Assembly: GCA_046327915.1 (NCBI GenBank)
Contig: JAXLXO010000008.1
Location: 124,001-188,000 of the forward strand
DNA from: VGTK01 sp046327915
GTDB lineage: Bacteria; Desulfobacterota; Binatia; UBA12015
DNA length: 64,000 nt
Direction: 5' to 3'
Under the pieces are notes generated by a model. That model was not told where the DNA came from. It worked only from the letters and a program-made list of their open reading frames with translations, and searched no databases. Every line of letters starts with the position of its first letter. The stretch's first letter is position 1. Below, one piece after another: positions 22,942 to 31,840 of the stretch. The translations under genes and the position numbers were made by a program.

Positions 22942-24447
22942 TCAGGAGAGGCGGAAGTGATTGACGCCGTCGGCGTCCGTGGTGACGCGTCCCGCGCGGC
23001 CGACGCCCTCCTCGCGCTCCAGCGACTCGAGATCGGCGCGGTCGCCGTCGATCACCGCGAGGAAGCGGCGCCCGTCGCCGAGGCGTCCGATCACGATGCC
23101 GCGCTCCGGATCGCCGCCGCGCTCGTGCGCCACGGTGTAGGTTTCGATCGTGGCGGGGCCCTCGGCGCGCTCGGCGATCTCCGGGCTGGGCATCGCGTCG
23201 ATCGCGGGCTGCAGCGACGCTTCCGGCGCGCTCCAGGGCTCGGGTCCGGGCTCGGTGCCGTACACGCCGACGGCGTGCTTGGTCACGTACCAGCCGAGCG
23301 CGGTCACGAGACCGCGCTTGCCCGGCTCCGCGCGCAGGCGATCCATCATGCAGGCGATGCCGTGCATGGAGTAATTGTTGCCGGGTCCGCCGAATGCGGC
23401 GAGGCCGCCGGTGACCGTCGGCGGGCGCGGGTCGTCGGCCGCGATCCCCAGCGCCTCCTGTGCCATCTGCACGGCGCTCGGAAAGCAGCTGTAGATGTCG
23501 AACAGGTCGACGTCGGCGATGCCGGCGCCGGCCATCTCGAGCGCACGCCGTGACGCCGCCGCGATCGCCGGCGACTGCGCGTACGTGCAGCGCTCCGACA
23601 CGAACCACTTGTCGTGCGCCTCGCCGAAGCCCTGCAGGAAGACCCAGCGGTCGCGCGGCACGCCGAGCTGCTTCGCGCGCCCGACCGACGTCATGAGCAC
23701 CGCGGCCCCCTGGTCGACGTCGATGATCGCGTTCATGAGCTTCGGGTACGGCCACGCGATGATGCGGTTGTCGGCGTCCACGGTCGCGATCTGCTCCGCC
23801 GTCCGCGGCGTGCGGAACCACGCGTACTCGTTCTGCGCCGCGACCGCCGCGAAGCGCGCGTACAGCGCACCGAGGTGCTTCAGGTGATCGGACGGCGTGC
23901 GGCCCGCGCGCGCGCGGATCGCGTTCTCGAACAGCGGGTAGACCTGCACCGGAAGGAAGAGCCCGTGCCGCACCTCGAGGTCGTTGGTGCCGGGGCGTCC
24001 GTCGCCGAACGCGCGCGGCTCGGGAACCGCTCCGGTGTTTCCCCACGCGATGCGCACGCCGGCACGCCGCGCGCGCTTGACGCCGTTCATCACCTCGGCG
24101 CCGGCGAGCAGGGCCAGCCCGACCTCGCCGCGCGCGATGCGCTTCGCGGTGTCGTCGACCAGCGACTGCGGCGAGTTGCCGCCGATGGCGGTGTAGACCT
24201 CGTCCTTCGGGGTCGCGCCGAGCATCTCGGCGAGGAGCCGTGGCGCGTTGGCGTAGTTCCACGACAGCAGGTTCACCACCGCGATCGTGTCGGCCCCGGC
24301 GAGCGCGTCGTCGGTCAGCCGGGCGTCGGCGGCGGCGTTGCGCGCGGCCTCGCGCATCAGCGCCACCGGCTCGAGCACGGCCTCGGGCGCCACGTCGCGC
24401 TGCGTGATCTGTCCGGCGCCGATCAGGATGGGGGTGCGGTCGTCCAT
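22942..24447 (-). CDS. Thiolase-superfamily protein, acetyl-CoA acetyltransferase/SCP-x-like
   Basis: 501 residues. N-terminal thiolase half begins TPILIGAGQITQRDVAPEAV; the middle has AIIDVDQGAAVLMTSVGRAK, and the second half has DLFDIYSCFPSAVQMAQEAL and GGPGNNYSMHGIACMMDRLR, the G-x-N-x-x-x-x-H region of non-decarboxylating thiolases. At the usual nucleophile position the sequence reads TAIGGNSPQSLVDD, with no Cys, so it may be a lyase, SCP-x-like or non-catalytic relative rather than a true thiolase. The C-terminal 90 residues (TYTVAHERGGDPERGIVIGR) look like an OB-type extension. A GAGGAGG ribosome site precedes the ATG. It heads a pair with the esterase and is divergent from the PI-PLC gene over 45 bp. 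Confidence 0.82.
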   Translation of the reverse strand: MDDRTPILIGAGQITQRDVAPEAVLEPVALMREAARNAAADARLTDDALAGADTIAVVNLLSWNYANAPRLLAEMLGATPKDEVYTAIGGNSPQSLVDDTAKRIARGEVGLALLAGAEVMNGVKRARRAGVRIAWGNTGAVPEPRAFGDGRPGTNDLEVRHGLFLPVQVYPLFENAIRARAGRTPSDHLKHLGALYARFAAVAAQNEYAWFRTPRTAEQIATVDADNRIIAWPYPKLMNAIIDVDQGAAVLMTSVGRAKQLGVPRDRWVFLQGFGEAHDKWFVSERCTYAQSPAIAAASRRALEMAGAGIADVDLFDIYSCFPSAVQMAQEALGIAADDPRPPTVTGGLAAFGGPGNNYSMHGIACMMDRLRAEPGKRGLVTALGWYVTKHAVGVYGTEPGPEPWSAPEASLQPAIDAMPSPEIAERAEGPATIETYTVAHERGGDPERGIVIGRLGDGRRFLAVIDGDRADLESLEREEGVGRAGRVTTDADGVNHFRLS

Positions 24448-24492
24448 TTGCGGGTTGCCTCCTCGCGGACCGCTCTCTTACAGTTCGCGGCC

Positions 24493-26028
24493 ATGATGCG
24501 GAACCCGAGCCCCCCTCGCCTCCTCTTCGCGATCGCCGCCACCGCGGCGCTCGCCACCGCCGCATCGGGCGCCGCCGCGGCAGCACCTCCGTCGGCCTTC
24601 GTCTGCAACGCCGCGTCGCGCAAGGCCGGCACGCCGAAGCCGCTGCCGGTCCCCGTCGTCACCGTGGCGGACCAGTTCGCGACGCTCGACGCGACCGTCA
24701 AGCAGGTGGACCGCCTGTGCGCGCCGGCCTCGACCACGGGCACGCCGCCCGCCGACGTCGCGACGCACCTCGTGCGGCACGGCGCCAAGGCCGCCGGGCC
24801 GGCGGCGAAGATCCGCGGCGTCGCGGTCGAGAACGCGCTCGGCTCGCACGCGCTCGATCTCGGTCATGCCTCGAGCGTCCTCCTGCCCAGCGCCGTCGAC
24901 GCGAACGCCGCCCCCGCACCGCTCGACTTCGCGAGCCACGCCGTCGACCGCTACGCGTGCCGCAGCGCGAAGTTCGCCGGAAAGGCGGCCGACTTCCCGG
25001 CGAAGGGCGCGATCGTTCCGCTCACCGGCGCCGACGGCACGACCGAGGACTACGAGATCCTGCGTCCGAAGCGGCTCTGTGCCGCCGCCGACGTCGGCGC
25101 CGACGCGAAGAAGAACGCCGCGTGGCACCTCGCCTGCTACGTGGCGCGCGCGGCGTCGGTCACGCGCACGGACGGCCTGCACGTGAACGACGGCTTCGGA
25201 GCGCAGGTGCTGAGCGGCGCCGCGACGAAGGAGGTCTGCCTGCCGTCGCGCGTGGTGTACGCCTGCAACGGCGCACCCGAGCTGTGCGACCGTCGCTACG
25301 ACCAGGTCGCCTACGCGACGACGCACAACGCGATGTCGAACGAGGAGGACGGCTTCAGCCTCCCGAACCAGAAGTTCAGCGTCAAGCACCAGCTCGCCGA
25401 CGGCATCCGCGGTCTGATGCTCGACACCTATCTCGACGGCGGCACGCCGATGCTCTGCCACGCGTTCTGCACCCTCGGGAAGCGTCCGCTGGTCGACACG
25501 CTGACCGACATCCGCCAGTTCCTCGAGAGCCACCCCTACGAGATCGTGACGATCATCTTCGAGAGCTACATCTCGGCGAACGACACGCGGCTCACGTTCG
25601 AGGCCGCCGGCCTGACGCCCTATCTGGACGTGCAGCCGGTCGCGTCGCCGTGGCCGACGCTGCGCCAGATGATCGCGACGGACCGTCGCCTGGTCGTCTT
25701 CACCGACAACCAGGGCGGCACGTACGACTGGTACCACAACGTCTGGGCCTACGCGTTCGAGACGCACTACTCGTTCGCGACGCCCGCGAACCTGTCGTGC
25801 ACGCCGAACCGCGGCAACCCGGCGAACGACCTCTTCATCCTGAACCACTTCCTGACGCAGACGTTCGGCTCGCCGACGCTCGCGGAGCAGATCAACCACG
25901 ACCCGCTGTTCATCGACCGCGCGAACCAGTGCGCGGCGGAAGACGCGCACCTGCCGAACTTCGTGACCGTGGACCACTACCAGATCGGCGACGTGTTCCC
26001 GGTGGTCGACGCCCTGAACGGCCTCTGA
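24493..26028 (+). CDS. Secreted PI-PLC X-domain protein with Cys-rich N-terminal domain
   Basis: 511 residues. Residues 1-30 are a Sec signal (LLFAIAATAALATAASGAAA). Residues about 35-245 form a domain with paired Cys (FVCNAASRKAG ... PVVTVADQFATLDATVKQVD ... YACNGAPEL) that resembles the DUF7450-type repeats of soil deltaproteobacterial proteins. From about 265 it is a phosphatidylinositol-specific phospholipase C X domain: ATTHNAMSNEEDG with catalytic His278, GIRGLMLDTYLDGGTPMLCH with second His323, then HPYEIVTIIFESYIS. Cleavage of a glycerophosphodiester-type substrate outside the cytoplasm is inferred; bacterial members are often of unknown specificity. A strong terminator follows. Confidence 0.85.
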   Translation: MMRNPSPPRLLFAIAATAALATAASGAAAAAPPSAFVCNAASRKAGTPKPLPVPVVTVADQFATLDATVKQVDRLCAPASTTGTPPADVATHLVRHGAKAAGPAAKIRGVAVENALGSHALDLGHASSVLLPSAVDANAAPAPLDFASHAVDRYACRSAKFAGKAADFPAKGAIVPLTGADGTTEDYEILRPKRLCAAADVGADAKKNAAWHLACYVARAASVTRTDGLHVNDGFGAQVLSGAATKEVCLPSRVVYACNGAPELCDRRYDQVAYATTHNAMSNEEDGFSLPNQKFSVKHQLADGIRGLMLDTYLDGGTPMLCHAFCTLGKRPLVDTLTDIRQFLESHPYEIVTIIFESYISANDTRLTFEAAGLTPYLDVQPVASPWPTLRQMIATDRRLVVFTDNQGGTYDWYHNVWAYAFETHYSFATPANLSCTPNRGNPANDLFILNHFLTQTFGSPTLAEQINHDPLFIDRANQCAAEDAHLPNFVTVDHYQIGDVFPVVDALNGL

Positions 26029-26034
26029 CGACGG

Positions 26035-26082
26035 TCGGCACGCGGCCGGGCGCGCTTTGAAGTCGCGCCCGGCCCGTGCCGA
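26035..26082. terminator. Intrinsic-type terminator hairpin after the PI-PLC gene
   Basis: An 11-bp perfect stem (GGCCGGGCGCG / CGCGCCCGGCC) with a nine-base loop is extended by an outer TCGGCAC / GTGCCGA stem with small bulges. It starts seven bases after the PI-PLC stop. The GTG at 26076 would lie inside the stem, which favours the later ATG 26094 as start of the next gene. Confidence 0.7.
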
Positions 26083-26093
26083 TAGTCTCCCGG

Positions 26094-27617
26094 ATGGCGA
26101 CCGCGCTCGAGGACTCCGGGACCTTCGCGGCGCGCCCCTCGGGGACGGCGCTGCGCTCGGGCTGGCTCGACCGGCACGCGGCACTGGTGTCGCTCGGCCT
26201 CTTCGCGACCAGCCTCGCGCTCGTGCTGCCGCTGCTCGGCCGGCAGAGCATCTGGTTCGACGAGGCGGTCACGATGAGCAACGTGCAGCTGCCGTACGAC
26301 CTCGGACGGTACCTGCGCGCCGACGCGACGCCGCCGCTCTACCCGCTGCTCGTCCACGCGTGGCTGCAGCTCTTCGGCACGAGCCTGGTCGCCGCGCGCG
26401 CGCTGTCGGTGCTCGCGAGCGCGGCGTCGGTCGTCGCGCTGTTCCAGCTCGGACGCCGCTTCCTCGACGCGCGCACCGGCCTCCTCGCGGCGCTGCTGCT
26501 GCTCACCTCGCGCTGCCAGATCTTCTTCGCGCACGAGGCGCGGCCGTACGCGCTCGTGCTGCTGCTCGCGATCGCGTCGTTCCACGTGCTGCTCCTGCTT
26601 CTCGAGCGCGTGACGTGGCAGCGCCTCGTGCTGCTGTGCCTGCTCGACGCGGCATTGCTCTACACGCACTACGTCGCGGCGTTCGCGCTGTGCGCGCAGA
26701 CGCTCGCCGCGCTGCCGTCGCGCGGACGGAGCCCGCGCGCGTTCCTGCAGATCCTCGCGGCACAGCTGTGCGCCGTCGCGCTGATCCTGCCGCTCGCGCT
26801 GTTCATCTGGACGACGCTGTGGCCGCTGCCGATGGCCGGCTGGCTGCCCGCGCCGACCTGGCGCGGCATTCCGAACGAGCTCGCGAAGCTCACCGGCTCG
26901 GGCCTTGTCTTGACGCTGGAGGCGGCGCTGGTGCTCGCCGCTGCGATCACGGCGTGGCTGCAGCGCGCTGGCCGCACCGGCGCGCATGCGTGCGCCGCAC
27001 CGCGCACGGTCGCGGTGCTTGCGCTGTGGAGCGTCGTGCCGCTGGTCGCCGCGTTCGCGGTGTCGGCGATCGAGCCGGTGTTCCTCGGACGCTACCTGCT
27101 CTACGTGACGCCCGGCTGGTACCTGCTGGTCGCGCTCGCCGCGACGCGGCTGCCGGTCGGACGCGGGCTCGGCACGGCGCTGATCGGCGCGCTGTGCGCG
27201 CTGTCGCTCGCGGGTGCGTGGCGAAGCCCGCTCGAGCGCGCCGACTGGCGCACCACGGCGGATCGCGTGCGCGCGGCCACGACGGACGGCGCGCTCGCGG
27301 TGATCGTGCCCGCGCACGAGATGCTGCCCTTCGCCTGGCACTTCTCGCCGGAGTCGTTCCGCGACCTCGACCACCTCGCGCCGCGGCTGCGCGACCTCGG
27401 CGTGGTCGGCGTGCAGCGCCTCGCCGACGTGACGCAGCTCGCGGCGCTGCCGCGCGAGCTGGTGATCGTCGTGCCGCAGCCGCTCGGCGCGTCCGCGGAC
27501 GTGCTGGCGCCGGTGCTCGCCGCCGCCGGCCGCGCGCCGTGGCAGCGCGAGGACGTCGCGCACATCGTGCTGCTGCGCTCGCCGGCCCCGGCAAGCGACG
27601 CGGCGCCCGCGTCGTGA
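26094..27617 (+). CDS. GT39/ArnT-like membrane glycosyltransferase
   Basis: 507 residues, multi-spanning. The N-terminal loop after the first helix carries the acidic motif IWFDEAVTMSNVQLPYDLG, then RADATPPLYPLLVHAWLQLF, which is the signature of GT-C enzymes of the PMT/ArnT type that use polyprenyl-phosphate sugar donors. About ten hydrophobic helices follow, and a short periplasmic C-terminal domain (residues about 380-500) contains no recognised motif. It would transfer a sugar to an acceptor at the periplasmic face of the inner membrane. The gene follows a terminator and is 67 bp upstream of the TauD-type gene. Confidence 0.83.
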   Translation: MATALEDSGTFAARPSGTALRSGWLDRHAALVSLGLFATSLALVLPLLGRQSIWFDEAVTMSNVQLPYDLGRYLRADATPPLYPLLVHAWLQLFGTSLVAARALSVLASAASVVALFQLGRRFLDARTGLLAALLLLTSRCQIFFAHEARPYALVLLLAIASFHVLLLLLERVTWQRLVLLCLLDAALLYTHYVAAFALCAQTLAALPSRGRSPRAFLQILAAQLCAVALILPLALFIWTTLWPLPMAGWLPAPTWRGIPNELAKLTGSGLVLTLEAALVLAAAITAWLQRAGRTGAHACAAPRTVAVLALWSVVPLVAAFAVSAIEPVFLGRYLLYVTPGWYLLVALAATRLPVGRGLGTALIGALCALSLAGAWRSPLERADWRTTADRVRAATTDGALAVIVPAHEMLPFAWHFSPESFRDLDHLAPRLRDLGVVGVQRLADVTQLAALPRELVIVVPQPLGASADVLAPVLAAAGRAPWQREDVAHIVLLRSPAPASDAAPAS

Positions 27618-27684
27618 CATTCGACCGCGCGGAACGTTAACGTCGGATGACCGCGCCCGCTCCGGGGTGCAGGAGGGAGACCGC

Positions 27685-28767
27685 GTGGAAGCCGAAGCCG
27701 CACGACTCGACACCGAGCCGCCGTACGACGTGAGCACGCTCGACGGCGACGCGAGCGGACTGCCGCTCGTGATCCGCCCGGCGGGCGACCCGAGCCTCGC
27801 GCGCCTGTGCGGCTGGCTCGAGGCCAACGCGGCGTGGGTGCAGGAGCGCATCACGCAGCACGGCGCGATCCTGTTCCGCGGCTTCGCGGTGAGCTCGCCC
27901 GACGACTTCGAGCGCCTCGCGCGCGCGATCGACGACGACCTGAAGAACGAGTACCTCGGCACGTCGCCGCGCGACGCGCTCACGAAGTACGTCTTCTCGG
28001 CGAGCGAGCTGCCGCCGGTCTTCCCGATCCCGCAGCACTGCGAGATGAGCTTCGTCGCGGAGCCGCCGCGGCGCGTGTTCTTCTGCTGCCTGCTCGAGCC
28101 GCAGCCGGGCGGCGGCGAGACGCCGCTGGTCGACTACCGGAAGGTCTGGCGCGACATGGACCCGGTGATCCGCCAGCGCTTCGTCGACGGCGGCATCCGC
28201 ATCGTGCGCAACTACGCGGGTCCGTCGGGCGGCTCGAAGCTCGACCTGTGGAAGCTGAAGCGCTGGGACGAGATGTTCCTCACCACCGACAAGTCCGCGG
28301 TCGAGGCGAAGTGCCGCGAGCAGGGCTTCGAGCCGGTCTGGACCGCGAACGACGGGCTGCGCATCGTCAGCACGCAGCCCGTGTACCGCGATCATCCGGT
28401 CACCGGCGAGCGCGTGTGGCACAACCACACCGCGACGTTCCACCTGTCGGCCGCGCCGGGCGAGTACGCGCGGATCCACGCGCTGCGCCCGACGCTGAAG
28501 AACTGGGGGCTGCTGCAGTTCGCGCGCGCGATGGTCGCGCTGCAGCGCGCGACGCGCGGCTCCGACGAGCAGTCGATGCACTGCACGTACGTCGACGGAA
28601 CCGAGATCCCCGACGCCGACATGGAGCACGTGCGCGAGCTCACGTGGCGGCACCTGGTGATCAATCCGTGGCGGCTCGGCGACGTCGTGGCGATCGACAA
28701 CCACTCGGTCGCGCACGGACGCCTGCCCTACACCGGCCCCCGCAAGGTCGCCGTCTGCTGGGCCTGA
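27685..28767 (+). CDS. TauD/TfdA-family Fe(II)/2OG dioxygenase
   Basis: 360 residues from the GTG that sits six bases after AGGAGGGAG; another GTG 18 bases earlier lies within that site. Double-stranded beta-helix oxygenase: GAILFRGFAVSSPDDFERLA, then QHCEMSFVAEPPRRVFFCCL whose H-x-E provides two Fe ligands, and NHSVAHGRLPYTGPRKV with the distal His and the 2OG-binding Arg. The H-x-E form is known in the SyrP-like branch that hydroxylates amino-acid derivatives. Cytoplasmic. Substrate unknown. A 10-bp palindrome ACGTTAACGT at 27634-27643 lies in the upstream gap and may be an operator. Convergent with the DUF4126 gene. Confidence 0.87.
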   Translation: MEAEAARLDTEPPYDVSTLDGDASGLPLVIRPAGDPSLARLCGWLEANAAWVQERITQHGAILFRGFAVSSPDDFERLARAIDDDLKNEYLGTSPRDALTKYVFSASELPPVFPIPQHCEMSFVAEPPRRVFFCCLLEPQPGGGETPLVDYRKVWRDMDPVIRQRFVDGGIRIVRNYAGPSGGSKLDLWKLKRWDEMFLTTDKSAVEAKCREQGFEPVWTANDGLRIVSTQPVYRDHPVTGERVWHNHTATFHLSAAPGEYARIHALRPTLKNWGLLQFARAMVALQRATRGSDEQSMHCTYVDGTEIPDADMEHVRELTWRHLVINPWRLGDVVAIDNHSVAHGRLPYTGPRKVAVCWA

Positions 28768-28800
28768 TTCGCCGGCGCGATGGCCGCCCGCGCGTGCCGT

Positions 28801-29394
28801 TCAGGCGGCGCGCTCCGCGTCCTTGCCGCGAGCCACGCGCGTCACGATCACCGCGGCCGCGACGAGCAGCAGGAGCAGCAGCCCGAACATGACCATCGGC
28901 AGCGCGATCGCGAGCACGACGGTGCCGACCGCACCGAACAGCTCGAAGCTCGCGAACAGGATGTTTCCCAGGCCGCCGGTGAAGGTCGTCGAGCCGACGC
29001 GCGTCAGCACCGTCGCCGTCTGCACGAGCCCCGCCGCACCGCCGCCCGCGAGCACCGCCACCGACCACTTCACCACCGGCGGCAGGTCGGTCAGCACCGC
29101 GGCACTCGCGATCGTGCCCGCGACGATCGCGCTCGGCGTGGCGATCACGTCGAGCAGGTGGTCGAGAATGGGCACGTGGTACGCGAGCACCTCGACGACG
29201 GTCGCGGTGCCGAACGCGATCAGCGCCGGCGGCGACGCGAGCCACTCGAAGCCGGGCGCCAGCGCCACCAGTCCTTGACGGCTCGCGAGCCCCAGTGCCA
29301 GCAGCGGCACGAACACGCGGAAGCCCGCCGCCGCCGCGAGGCCGAGGCCGATCGCGATGCTGACGAGCGGCATCAACTCGGGCGCCGAGTCCAT
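28801..29394 (-). CDS. DUF4126 membrane protein
   Basis: 197 residues with five or six hydrophobic helices. The N-terminus LVSIAIGLGLAAAAGFRVFV and the following LLALGLASRQGLVALAPGFE match DUF4126, with the conserved GFRVF patch; VEVLAYHVPILDHLLDVIAT is a second conserved block. An inner-membrane protein of unknown role; no charged active-site pattern is seen. It lies 77 bp downstream of the large GT-C-like gene on the same strand and might be read with it. Confidence 0.85.
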   Translation of the reverse strand: MDSAPELMPLVSIAIGLGLAAAAGFRVFVPLLALGLASRQGLVALAPGFEWLASPPALIAFGTATVVEVLAYHVPILDHLLDVIATPSAIVAGTIASAAVLTDLPPVVKWSVAVLAGGGAAGLVQTATVLTRVGSTTFTGGLGNILFASFELFGAVGTVVLAIALPMVMFGLLLLLLVAAAVIVTRVARGKDAERAA

Positions 29395-29471
29395 CCCTTC
29401 TGCTTCCGATTACCCCAACCCGATTCGTCGCGCACCACCCGGGCAAGCGCACGAGGGTGCCGCGGTACCGC

Positions 29472-31670
29472 TCACGACGCTGCCGGCACGACCACGACCC
29501 GACGACGATCCGCATCCGCATGCTCGAAGCTCGCACCGCCGATCTGCTCGATCCCGAGTTCCAGCGCGTACTCCCCCGGCTCGTCGGGAACGGTGACCTC
29601 GATCTGCAGCCGGTCGCTCTCGCCGGGATCGAGGTCACGACGCAAGGGAATGCGACGCTCGGCGACCGCCACGCTCGGCTCGCCGCCGACGACGCGCCAC
29701 CAGCGCTCCCGCAGCATCACGGTGCCCTCGCGTCGCACCACGTTCGGAAGACGACCGTCCAGCGTGAGCGGCGTCACCGGCGTCGGCACCACCGCCCACG
29801 GCCGGTCGCCTTCATTGCGCACCTCGACCGCGAGCGACCTCTTACCGGTCGCCAGCGTCGGTGGGAGATCGGAGTCGATGCGGACCGTGGCGCGCGCCGC
29901 CGCGTCGGGGATTCGTTCGAGCGCGCTGCCGAGAACCGAACGCCCCGGCTGCGGTCCGTGCCGGGCCGCCGCGAACCATGCAGGGTGTGCAGGGATGCGA
30001 TCGAGCCGCAGCAGCGTCCAGCCGGGCGCAACTTCCCACCACTCGCCCACCGCCGGGTTGGCGAGCAGCGCCGCGCGCACGCTCGTGCGGCCGCCCTCGA
30101 GCCACGCTTCGGCCGGCCGGAGCAGCAGCCAGCGCACGTGGGTGGCATCGACGAGATCGGCCAGCGCGGCCGGGTCGGGCAACGCCGCGACGGTGCGCAT
30201 GAAGAACGCGCGCAGCGGCGCGTGATAGCTCAGGTGCGCCGCCGGCGTCGGCCACCAGAAGTGCGTGGTCGCAAGCATCGCGTCGGGCTCGAGCGTCTGC
30301 ACCTCGTCGGACGCACCGGGGAGCAGGCCACGTATCGGCAGCTCGAGCAGTGGCCCGCCTCCGTTCCGTGCGACGATCTCCGCCGCCGCTGCGTAGGCCG
30401 CCCGGCTCGCCGGTGTGAAGGCCGCGACCTCGTGGAGCGGCGAGCGTGCGAACGGACCGCCACGCGACCACAGCACCACACCGAGGACGCACAGCGTCGC
30501 GAGGGTGCCGACCCGCGCGCCCAGCGACGCGCGCAGCGACTCGAGAGCCGCCGCGAGCAGCATCACGAGCCCGAGATCCGCGAGCACGGAGAAGCGATGC
30601 ACATAGCGGAAGGCCCGGATGGGCGTCACCGAGACGACGCGCTCGAGCGGCCCCGGATATCCCCACGCGAGCAGAGCGAACACCAGCCACAGCACGATAC
30701 CGCGCGGCACCAGCGCACGTGCCGCGGGCATGCCCGTCGACCAGCCACCGAGAGCGACCAGTGCTCCCGCGAGCAGCATCCCGACCTCGAGCGCCGTACG
30801 CGCTTCGAGATGGACCGACTGCGCGACGTTTCCAGCCACCAGATAGGCCGTCAGCGCGACGTCGCGCGGGCCGCCGAGCGGCAGTCCGAAGCGCGTACCG
30901 CTGGGAAACGCACCCGCCCGCGCCCCGAGCGTCGCGAGGTACGGCTGCAGGACCAGCAAGAGCAGAATTCCGCAGACGCACGCAACGAGGACGCACCAGG
31001 CCAGATAGCGCGGCCTGCCCGCGCCCGCGCGCACGAGCTCCGACGTCCCCCAGAATGCGCAGAAGATGCCAGCCAGCATCGCCATGTACAGGCCGGCGAG
31101 CACCGCCGTGGCGAGGGCGAGCAGCAGCGCACCGGCCCGCGCCGCATCCGGCCGGTCGCGCAGGCGCGACAGCGCGAGCGCCGCCCACGGCAGCACGAGG
31201 TTCGGGACAGCGAGGGCGTTGAAGTTGAACGGAACGCGCTGCACTCCGAGGGCGAAGACCAGACCACACACCCAGGCGACCAGCGGCGCCACGCCGAGGT
31301 ACACGAGCAGTCGCTGAGCGGCGAGCGCGCCGATCGGATAGCAGAGCCACGCGAGGAAGTTCGTCGCGAGCACGGGATTACCCGTCGCTGCGTAGACCGG
31401 ACCGAAGACCATCTGGGACGCGAGCAGCGGGTCGGTGCCCGTCAGCTGGAGAGGCGCCGGGTACCCGACGTTGGCGTCGAAGAGCGCGCCGGGAGCGACC
31501 ACGGCCGCATGCGCAACCCAGGCCAGCACCCACGGCAGAACGTGCGCGTCCTGCAGGTTCGGCTGCGCCGGTACGGCCACCGCAAAGCGCGGCAGAAGGG
31601 CGAGCGCGAGCAGCAGGAAGGTCGCGAGATAGGCGACCAGCGACGGCAGCAATCCCGCGCGCTTCGTCAT
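29472..31670 (-). CDS. Large multi-spanning GT-C-like membrane protein with C-terminal beta domain
   Basis: 732 residues from ATG 31670; upstream in-frame residues are Arg-rich and not membrane-like. About eleven hydrophobic helices occupy residues 1-420 (for example PSLVAYLATFLLLALALLPR, VAWVCGLVFALGVQRVPFNF). The layout, with an early loop containing DANVGYPAPLQLTGTDPLLA, is like membrane glycosyltransferases of the GT-C type but no definitive motif was recognised. Residues about 430-732 are soluble and periplasmic, with HFWWPTPAAHLSYHAPLRAF and a beta-sandwich-like end (DLDPGESDRLQIEVTVPDEP). Likely in cell-surface polysaccharide or glycolipid assembly, inferred from the neighbouring acyltransferase. 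Codon use is less GC-biased than in most of the window. Confidence 0.72.
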   Translation of the reverse strand: MTKRAGLLPSLVAYLATFLLLALALLPRFAVAVPAQPNLQDAHVLPWVLAWVAHAAVVAPGALFDANVGYPAPLQLTGTDPLLASQMVFGPVYAATGNPVLATNFLAWLCYPIGALAAQRLLVYLGVAPLVAWVCGLVFALGVQRVPFNFNALAVPNLVLPWAALALSRLRDRPDAARAGALLLALATAVLAGLYMAMLAGIFCAFWGTSELVRAGAGRPRYLAWCVLVACVCGILLLLVLQPYLATLGARAGAFPSGTRFGLPLGGPRDVALTAYLVAGNVAQSVHLEARTALEVGMLLAGALVALGGWSTGMPAARALVPRGIVLWLVFALLAWGYPGPLERVVSVTPIRAFRYVHRFSVLADLGLVMLLAAALESLRASLGARVGTLATLCVLGVVLWSRGGPFARSPLHEVAAFTPASRAAYAAAAEIVARNGGGPLLELPIRGLLPGASDEVQTLEPDAMLATTHFWWPTPAAHLSYHAPLRAFFMRTVAALPDPAALADLVDATHVRWLLLRPAEAWLEGGRTSVRAALLANPAVGEWWEVAPGWTLLRLDRIPAHPAWFAAARHGPQPGRSVLGSALERIPDAAARATVRIDSDLPPTLATGKRSLAVEVRNEGDRPWAVVPTPVTPLTLDGRLPNVVRREGTVMLRERWWRVVGGEPSVAVAERRIPLRRDLDPGESDRLQIEVTVPDEPGEYALELGIEQIGGASFEHADADRRRVVVVPAAS

Positions 31671-31840
31671 GGCTGCACTGTGGAGCGCACGACCGTTTCG
31701 GCTCGTGGTCGCGACAGCGTCTGCTCGCGGGTACGCACGCACGCGACGTCGCGTCGCACGAGGCCGGCCGCGCACGCGCACGGTTCACGTCCTTCGTCCC
31801 CCAGTGCTAGTGTCGCGCGCTGCCGGAGACCCTCTCGCCC

